Shown here: positions 60,701 to 64,000 of the stretch, in pieces | Layout of the letters: every line of letters starts with the position of its first letter | Position numbering within the stretch: position 1 is the stretch's first letter | Source: Mytilisepta virgata | Taxonomy: Eukaryota; Mollusca; Bivalvia; Mytilida; Mytilidae | NCBI GenBank assembly: GCA_028015205.1 | Contig: CM051519.1 | Span: 90,541,539 to 90,605,538 of the forward strand | Length of the DNA: 64,000 nucleotides | Reading direction: 5' to 3' | Notes under the pieces: generated by a model | What the model saw: only the letters and a program-made list of their open reading frames with translations | Told to the model about the DNA's origin: nothing | Database searches by the model: none | Program-made: the position numbers and the translations under genes

Positions 60701-63700
60701 AAGATTGTATGAAGACTCGAAATTCGTCAGAGGGATTGGTTAGGTCATAATAATTATATATGAATGTTATGTGTTCCGTGTCTTTTGTTATTGTATGATA
60801 TGTTGTCTATTGTAGAATGTTGTTTCCTTTTCAGTGATGATCCTCTGTAATGGATTTTAGACTGAATAAAATTAGTTAGTTAGTTAGTTAGTTAGTCTCA
60901 TGAAATAAGATAACAAAAAAAAATAAAATAAAAAAGAAATTTCCAGAAGTCGGGCCCCTGTGATATTGCACACAAGTGCAGTATTGCATGACAATTTTGT
61001 TTATTGTCAAAAGAAGAATAGGCCTACATCTTTGATATCTGTAAAAAGTTAAAAAATTAATAAAATGTCAACTAATTAAGTAAAAATCTACAGAGTAGAC
61101 GAGCAATTTAAGATATATCACGGTTTGTCTTTAAATGAAATATATATGAATAATGTACTTTGTTATTAGATAAAGATTAGGAAGGAAAATTTATACCGGG
61201 AATAAGAATACATGTACTACTGAAAAGGAAATAAAATGAATTTCATTAAACTAAATAAAATATGTTTGTCAATCGCCTTATTTTTATTCATTTCATTATT
61301 TGAATAATATCTGCTTTGAAATTTTTGTTTTAATTTCTTTATAGCAAGCGTTGCTGCACCGGCTGCGGGGATCCTCTTTTTTATGGTGTATTTTCCGTAC
61401 TTCTTTCTTGCAAGTGATGAAACGTATAGTTCAATGACCGGATTACAGAAAGGAGCTGCGTGTATCCTGAACAACGTTGCCATGGGTATAGGTGTAAAAT
61501 TGGTCGCTCAGTATGAAGGAACTGGTAATTATCTCTCTCAGACCAGTGTTAATAGTATTATTTGTTCGGTTAAATTTTAATCTTAGGTCTTCCCAAAATT
61601 GTATTGTTTTATTTTCGTACATTTGTTTCTTCTTTAACTTCCTACATTCTGCTGACTCATATTCCCTTTGGAATCACCTGTTCCGGAACCTGATATGGAA
61701 TCAGGGATCATATAATATACAATTATAGCCTTTAGAGGAGGTCGATACATGTTTTATCGACCTGATGAAATTATATCGACTGAGGACGAAGTCCGAGGTT
61801 TTATCGACCTGATGAAATTATATCGACTGAGGACGAAGTCCGAGGTCGATATATTTTCATCAGGTCGATAAAACATGTATCGACCGACATAATTGTTTTA
61901 TTATAATATTCAAATTCACAAAATATCAATCATAAGTAAGAATGAAAGATCGATTCTGATTGGTCTTTAGACTAATCCAACCGCTAATCAAAATATCGCT
62001 TTATAAGTTTTTTCTTCTAAATTTTATTTTTGGAATAAGGGGGTCTTTCAACTAAATAATTTTAAGAAACTCTTAGTCTTTCAACATTTTTAATTTTATT
62101 TATGGAAACACCTATTTTACAAGCTTTTTACAGGTTGACCATGTGATCTATTTTGTCAAATCACAGCTTTTGAATTATACAATATTATAATAATACTTCA
62201 TATACAGTTCCTGATGGAATGGATAGTCATATATATCATAAGGACATTTTTAAAATTCACAATATGTCTACTGTAATTGATGTTTGGAACATCAGGTGGT
62301 TAACAGTGAAATGTAATATCACATCAGGAAAGCCGACTTAGTCGTGTTAGACCTGAAATCACAACAGGAAAGTCGACACAGTCATGTTAGACCTGAAATC
62401 ACAACAGGAAAGCCGACACAGTCGTGTTAGACCTCAAATGATAAATGTTTGATAGGATTCTTAAAGGTTTCCTGAACTTTGGTTTCTACTCCGGGTTTCT
62501 ACTGCAGATCCAATTGAACACAAAAGCTCATTTTAGCCAAACCAAGTACAAACATGTATTGTTTTTTTTTCGACTGTTTAATTTATTAAACCCAGTAGAA
62601 TTAATATATTTGTTCATTTTCTCGGTTTTATTTCATTTAATGCAAATTTAATCTTACAGTATTCTATAAGCTGCTTTATCTATATTTTAGGCGCTGGAGC
62701 CCAGTGGGACAATTTTACAAAACCGCCAACTGTGGATGGTAATTTTTCCTTACTGGCAGTAATCCTGATTTTAATTATTGATTCTTTGGTATATATGTTT
62801 GTTGCATGGTATGTTGATGCAATACGACCAGGAGACTTTGGAGTGCCCCAACCATTTTATTTCCCATGCACGGTACGTTACTTTCTAACTATATGCTGTA
62901 TGTAAAATTAATTTCATACATATGTTTTTTTATTCTTTTAGTTAAACATGTATCCATTCTCATGACTTTGTCTTTTCCTTGGATTTCCAATTCATGGACA
63001 TTTCTCACTGTTTGTCGCTTCGGTATTCTTTTGCTGATATTTAATTGAAAATATATTTTTTTCACAGAAAACATATTGGTGCGGAAGTGAACCAAGTAAT
63101 GGATTTGATGACATACGGGCATCGAAATCAGCCGATCCAAAATTATTTGAAAGAGAACCTTCAGGATTAAAAGTTGGAATTAGTATACTCAATCTTAGAA
63201 AGGTGAATTACGATTGGTAAAATATAAATAAAGGAATATTTTTTTTATGTGGTTCACACTTCTGAGCAATGCCATGATACTTTGTTCATGGATGCTTATT
63301 ATGTTTTATCTGGTATTCTTTTGCCAGGCAAATGGTTGCTGTTTTTGGGGTTTTGTGATTTAATGATACCTGAATGTATGTGTGAAACTCAGAGACACAC
63401 ATAAACTGCCGTCTTAATCTTGCAGCAGGCTCATCAGCCATTTTGCTAATAAATGTCGTCTACAAAAGCAAATCTCACTTGTAAATTAGTTTTTTTACGT
63501 TTTGTCATTAAAGTAAATTAAGAAATAGGTTTTGAAAATCAAAATTCTTAAACCTTATTGCACATCTACATATGATGTTTGGCAATGCATTAAAGAAATA
63601 ATATGCGTAAATTGAAAAGTGAAAGAGGAGTTAAAATACGTAAAGCTGAATTCAAAAAGTTCAAAATTTAGTATTTTTTCTTATCTTTGTTTTGCAAAAC

Positions 63701-63942
63701 AAAAAAAATTGTTAAGACTAGACACCGATATCACATAACGAACTTTATAAAACCGACAAGTCATAGAAAAGAATATATATGGAATTTTACTTTCATCAAA
63801 TTCTTATTTTAGGTTTATGGGAAAGGAAAGAAGAAAAAGGTAGCGGTTGACAATACTAGTCTAAACATTTACGAGGGTCAAATAACAGTGATATTAGGTC
63901 ATAATGGAGCTGGAAAAACAACCACTATGTCTATGCTTACCG
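45421..63942 (+). CDS. ABCA3-like lipid transporter, 5' part (8 exons, 560 residues, incomplete)
   Basis: Eight plus-strand exons with GT/AG borders and compatible phases encode 560 residues from the start codon at 45,458 to just past the Walker A motif. Order: basic N-terminus, TM1 (about 23-42), lumenal loop (about 45-238), TM2 (239-262), TM3 (286-309), TM4 (324-345), TM5 in exon 5, TM6 in exon 6, linker, and NBD1 opening with [23 protein letters not shown] transporters are full-length, about 1,600-1,700 residues here, and move phospholipids or sterols across membranes; ABCA3 acts at lamellar bodies and lysosome-related organelles. About two thirds, including NBD1 signature and the second half, lie beyond the right edge. 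Matches to ABCA3 (GGEP-YI, FMVSTFF, FGVPQP, PY/TYWCG) make the ABCA3/ABCA17 group likely. The exact orthologue is not decided. Confidence 0.93.
45768..46540. other. ABCA intron 1, left part
   Basis: No exon or repeat family recognised. It contains an (AT)n run just before the LINE fragment (46,538-46,551). Confidence 0.5.
46540..47045 (+). mobile_element. 5'-truncated LINE tail with (TATC)n end
   Basis: Encodes [40 protein letters not shown] and LTICENY, the C-terminal Cys/His motif found after the RT in this LINE group (compare [20 protein letters not shown] at 60.5 kb). It is interrupted by a poly-C run (46,746-46,756) and a stop. The 3' end has TTGAGGGCCCTTAATTGATT and a TATCTATCTATC tail at 47,030-47,042. 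Confidence 0.8.
47186..47428 (+). CDS. ABCA-like exon 2 (residues 104-184)
   Basis: Acceptor TTTGCAG, donor CCAC|GTATGT, phase 1-1. It encodes [43 protein letters not shown] and DAAGGEP: the lumenal loop (FASEAEFEDYI, VVF...LPLAVKYHLRF and DGGEP in vertebrate ABCA3). Confidence 0.9.
47780..48185 (-). repeat. Dispersed repeat ending in GTCGAGCCTGCGACTTTTGT
   Basis: Contains a duplicated block (GGTAAAAATCCAGGATGGTT at 47,860 and GGTAAAAATCAAGGATAGTT at 48,038) and a GACGCCGCCGACGACGAC tract. The right end, complemented, reads TTGTCGAGCCTGCGACTTTT, like the left end of the repeat at 55,672. The two are ends of one family. Confidence 0.6.
48924..49189 (+). CDS. ABCA-like exon 3 (residues 185-273)
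   Basis: Acceptor GATTCCAG, donor GAAG|GTAAGT, ends in phase 0. It encodes [34 protein letters not shown], then helix [20 protein letters not shown] and the cytosolic VYEKEMKLK. It matches GYIREGFLAVQHAVDRAI and the TM2 / EKE(RK)LKE turn of ABCA proteins. Confidence 0.93.
49569..49938. mobile_element. AT-rich palindromic element with GATATC units, copy 1
   Basis: Inverted ends of about 50 bases: AATGGGACAAGCTGCTATGG, CAAGCCATTTTACTATTTAT, TCTAACTTCAAGATATC on the left; the mirror GATATCTTGAAGTTAAAATA...GGTTTGCCATAAGCTGCCCC on the right. The interior is a string of TATAAGATATCTTATAAA-like units, each a palindrome centred on GATATC. No ORF. A second copy is at 56.94 kb. Confidence 0.85.
49940..51500. 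other. ABCA intron 3, middle part
   Basis: AT-rich, no exon recognised. A short pair AAATTAACACTCATATCATA / AAATTAACACTCATGTCATT lies at 50,003-50,044. Nothing else assigned. Confidence 0.45.
51505..51795. repeat. Array of GGCATAAAT / ATTTATGCC palindromes
   Basis: Some 290 bases made almost wholly of short palindromic units such as ATGCCTAGGCATAAATCGAT and TTATGGCTAGCCATAAAT, alternating the CCTAGG and GCTAGC cores, with ATCGAT and AAATATTT centres between. The whole block can fold in many registers. Same architecture as the GATATC element but a different unit. Confidence 0.85.
52895..53455 (-). mobile_element. Probable retroposon tail with (GATA)n at its 3' end
   Basis: A (GATA)n tract at 52,905-52,928 followed by TTTATTCACCAAATCAAGGG and CCCACAAGGGGCATG. 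These mirror the 3' end of the 46.5-47.0 kb LINE (GCCCCATTGAGGGCCCTTAA ... TATC tail) on the opposite strand. The minus-strand frame 53,176-53,451 may be non-coding. Where the element starts is unknown. Confidence 0.5.
54250..54337. repeat. Foldback with CACGTG-containing centre
   Basis: TTATCATTTGGCTATTCTTT and CCACACGTGG on the left; the mirror CACGTGAAAAAAAAAG and AAGAATATCCAAATGATAAA on the right. A perfect-looking arm of about 20 bases plus poly-T/poly-A stretches. A small hairpin element. Confidence 0.7.
54340..55670. other. ABCA intron 3, no feature recognised
   Basis: AT-rich unassigned sequence. A short open frame at 54,860-55,069 resembles no known family. Confidence 0.45.
55672..56450 (+). 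repeat. Dispersed repeat with about 145-bp internal tandem units
   Basis: The left end TTTTTGTCGAGCCCGCGACTT then AAGTCGCAGAAAGCTCGAC is a foldback and is followed by a CGGCGGCGGCGG tract. The interior has three to four units containing CTATATTTGGTGTATGGAAG, GGTGTACATGTCCAA and CCTTGACCTCATTTTCATGG (ends at 55,875, 56,030, 56,178, 56,323). The same end type appears inverted at 48.18 kb. It can yield short spurious ORFs. Confidence 0.8.
56939..57377. mobile_element. AT-rich palindromic element with GATATC units, copy 2
   Basis: The ends ATGGCAAGCCGTTTTACTAT and (mirror) GTAAAACGGCTTGCCATAG enclose about 25 units of the type AGATATCTTATAAAGTTTAT. It shares both ends and unit with the 49.57-kb copy but is longer (about 439 against 370 bases) and has a different unit order. 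Non-coding. Confidence 0.88.
57665..57899 (+). CDS. ABCA-like exon 4 (residues 274-351)
   Basis: Acceptor TTTTCAG, donor AAAG|GTGAG, phase 0-1. It encodes [20 protein letters not shown], a helix to about residue 309, [14 protein letters not shown] and [14 protein letters not shown]. The K-MGMS...WLSWF and SFMVSTFF motifs are highly diagnostic of ABCA. The intron before it is 8.5 kb. Confidence 0.95.
58167..60896 (+). mobile_element. 5'-truncated non-LTR retrotransposon (LINE) with (TTAG)n tail
   Basis: The reading frame is already open at the 5' junction ([18 protein letters not shown]), so the endonuclease part is missing. RT blocks: [80 protein letters not shown], then a C-terminal Cys/His motif [20 protein letters not shown]. 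One frameshift in a run of six A residues near 59,147 splits it into frames ending 59,221 and running to 60,750; otherwise no lesion. The tail is a TTAG repeat (60,871-60,895). CTCATG flanks both sides (58,161-58,166; 60,897-60,902) as a short target duplication. Clade is not decided (post-RT Cys/His motif, CR1/RTE-like RT). Confidence 0.92.
58367..60750 (+). pseudogene. LINE reverse transcriptase, frameshifted
   Basis: Two overlapping frames, 58,167-59,221 and from about 59,150 to 60,750, make one RT polyprotein if the A-run shift near 59,147 is bridged. The catalytic YADD box (CLMYADDII) is present. The C-terminus ends [10 protein letters not shown]. The near-intact state points to recent insertion. 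The shift could be real or a homopolymer read error. Confidence 0.85.
61345..61524 (+). CDS. ABCA-like exon 5 (residues 352-411)
   Basis: Acceptor TTTATAG, donor ACTG|GTAATT. It encodes [20 protein letters not shown], then [20 protein letters not shown] and QYEGTG. It matches the TM5 segment and the CLLSNVAMAMGAQLI block of ABCA3. The intron before it contains the nested LINE/MITE. Confidence 0.94.
61736..61898. repeat. Inverted-repeat element with a 48-bp duplicated hairpin unit
   Basis: Ends GGTCGATACATGTTTTATCG and the inverse CGATAAAACATGTATCGACC. Inside, TTTTATCGACCTGATGAAAT with TATATCGACTGAGGACGAAG and TCCGAGGT occurs twice in tandem (48 bases each), then ATATTTTCATCAGGTCGAT inverted. 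The core GGACGAAGTCC can form a tight hairpin. Confidence 0.85.
62311..62437. repeat. About 43-bp tandem repeat, three units
   Basis: Units reading ATCACAACAGGAAAGCCGAC then ACAGTCGTGTTAGACCTGAA, three in a row with few differences. Located in ABCA intron 5. Non-coding. Confidence 0.85.
62691..62872 (+). CDS. ABCA-like exon 6 (residues 412-472)
   Basis: Acceptor ATTTTAG, donor CACG|GTACGT. It encodes [20 protein letters not shown], helix [20 protein letters not shown] and [19 protein letters not shown]. It matches TM6 and the PGQFGVPQPWYFF motif of ABCA3. Confidence 0.95.
63068..63202 (+). CDS. ABCA-like exon 7 (residues 473-517)
   Basis: A 135-base phase 0-0 exon. It encodes [18 protein letters not shown], an acidic linker, and [19 protein letters not shown]. 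It corresponds to PSYWCG and FEAEPEDLVAGIKIKHLSK in ABCA3, the lead-in to NBD1. Confidence 0.94.
63520..63660 (+). repeat. Fragment of the CTTATTGCACATCTACATAT repeat family
   Basis: Contains TCAAAATTCTTAAACCTTAT, TGCACATCTACATATGATG, GGCAATGC and GTGAAAGAGGAGTT, a single unit of the family arrayed at 36.8-37.9 kb. In ABCA intron 7. Confidence 0.7.
63813..63942 (+). CDS. ABCA-like exon 8 (residues 518-560), last exon seen
   Basis: Acceptor ATTTTAG, donor ACCG|GTAAGA. It encodes [20 protein letters not shown] and [20 protein letters not shown], ending MLTG. The Walker A motif GHNGAGKTT is intact (ATP binding, NBD1). The gene continues beyond the window in phase 1. Confidence 0.96.
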
Positions 63943-64000
63943 GTAAGATGCCTTAGCGTCTTAATTATAATATTGAGTGCAGTGAGTGCTATATGAGCAT

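Larger units (their letters stand above)
57984..60962. mobile_element. Palindromic MITE with 8-bp target duplication, split by a LINE
   Basis: Ends CACAGGGGCCCGACTTCTGG and its exact inverse. The flanking ATATTGCA is repeated at 57,976-57,983 and 60,963-60,970. Without the LINE the element is about 250 bases: two arms of about 105 bases (through TTATCTTATTTCATGAG, AGTACTTTTAATAAA and AACAACGA) around a loop at about 58,087-58,130. The 8-base duplication and CA-GGGGCC start suggest hAT-type mobilisation. No transposase present. Confidence 0.9.

Noticed and set aside
61765..61850. Possible hammerhead ribozyme (CTGATGA ... GACGAA)
   Set aside because: The core elements are not placed as needed: no CTGATGA-stem II-GAAAC-stem III order, and the GACGAA belongs to a separate small hairpin.

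Overview
This is a eukaryotic, AT-rich, intron-rich genomic window that most resembles a bivalve mollusc, probably a mussel close to Mytilus. The reasons are long repeat-filled introns, GACG/GACA microsatellite tails inside dispersed repeats, Penelope-like and non-LTR retroelements, tRNA-derived SINEs and many small inverted-repeat elements. The organism is an inference; no single marker proves it.

The left 29 kb (2,637-29,088, minus strand) is the 5' part of a MON2 gene. Fifteen coding exons join without a reading-frame break into the first 657 residues of a protein usually about 1,700 long. The rest must lie beyond the left edge. MON2 is a large Arf-GEF-like scaffold of the Golgi and endosomes. 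Its introns hold hairpin-ended dispersed repeats (6.8-8.0, 12.35-13.1, 16.5-19.3 and 25.6-26.75 kb), SINE copies (9.7 and about 24.9 kb), a 37-bp minisatellite of about 39 units with a 21-unit higher-order period (20.04-21.48 kb), a TIR element next to a SINE (24.3-24.9 kb) and a 1.27-kb TIR element with an 8-bp target duplication (27.4-28.7 kb).

From 29.1 to 45.4 kb there is no intact gene. The stretch holds the tail of a non-LTR retrotransposon (29.9-30.9 kb), several foldback elements (31.0-32.3 kb), a 32-bp minisatellite (33.1-33.4 kb), a broken TRIM/B-box-NHL gene with a SINE in its propeller region (34.5-36.3 kb, minus strand), tandem arrays of a dispersed repeat (36.8-37.9 kb), a 0.85-kb tandem duplication (39.3-40.9 kb) and a Penelope-like element (41.3-43.5 kb). 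A hairpin-ended repeat is inserted in the Penelope-like element, and a TTAA-flanked MITE is inserted in that repeat.

The right 18.5 kb (45,421-63,942, plus strand) is the 5' part of an ABCA3-like lipid transporter gene. Eight exons stay in frame for 560 residues: transmembrane helix 1, a large lumenal loop, helices 2-6 and the start of the first nucleotide-binding domain with its Walker A motif. The gene continues past the right edge. Its introns contain two copies of an AT-rich palindromic element built from GATATC-centred units, a second palindromic array built from GGCATAAAT-like units, short LINE tails, and a palindromic MITE split by a 2.7-kb LINE.

MON2 and ABCA are unrelated neighbours that point away from the region between them. 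I see no operon-like logic and no convincing novel gene system. The unusual content is the repeat biology: nested insertions with readable target duplications, two inverted-repeat families without an obvious coding partner here, and a hairpin-ended repeat family present in at least five copies.
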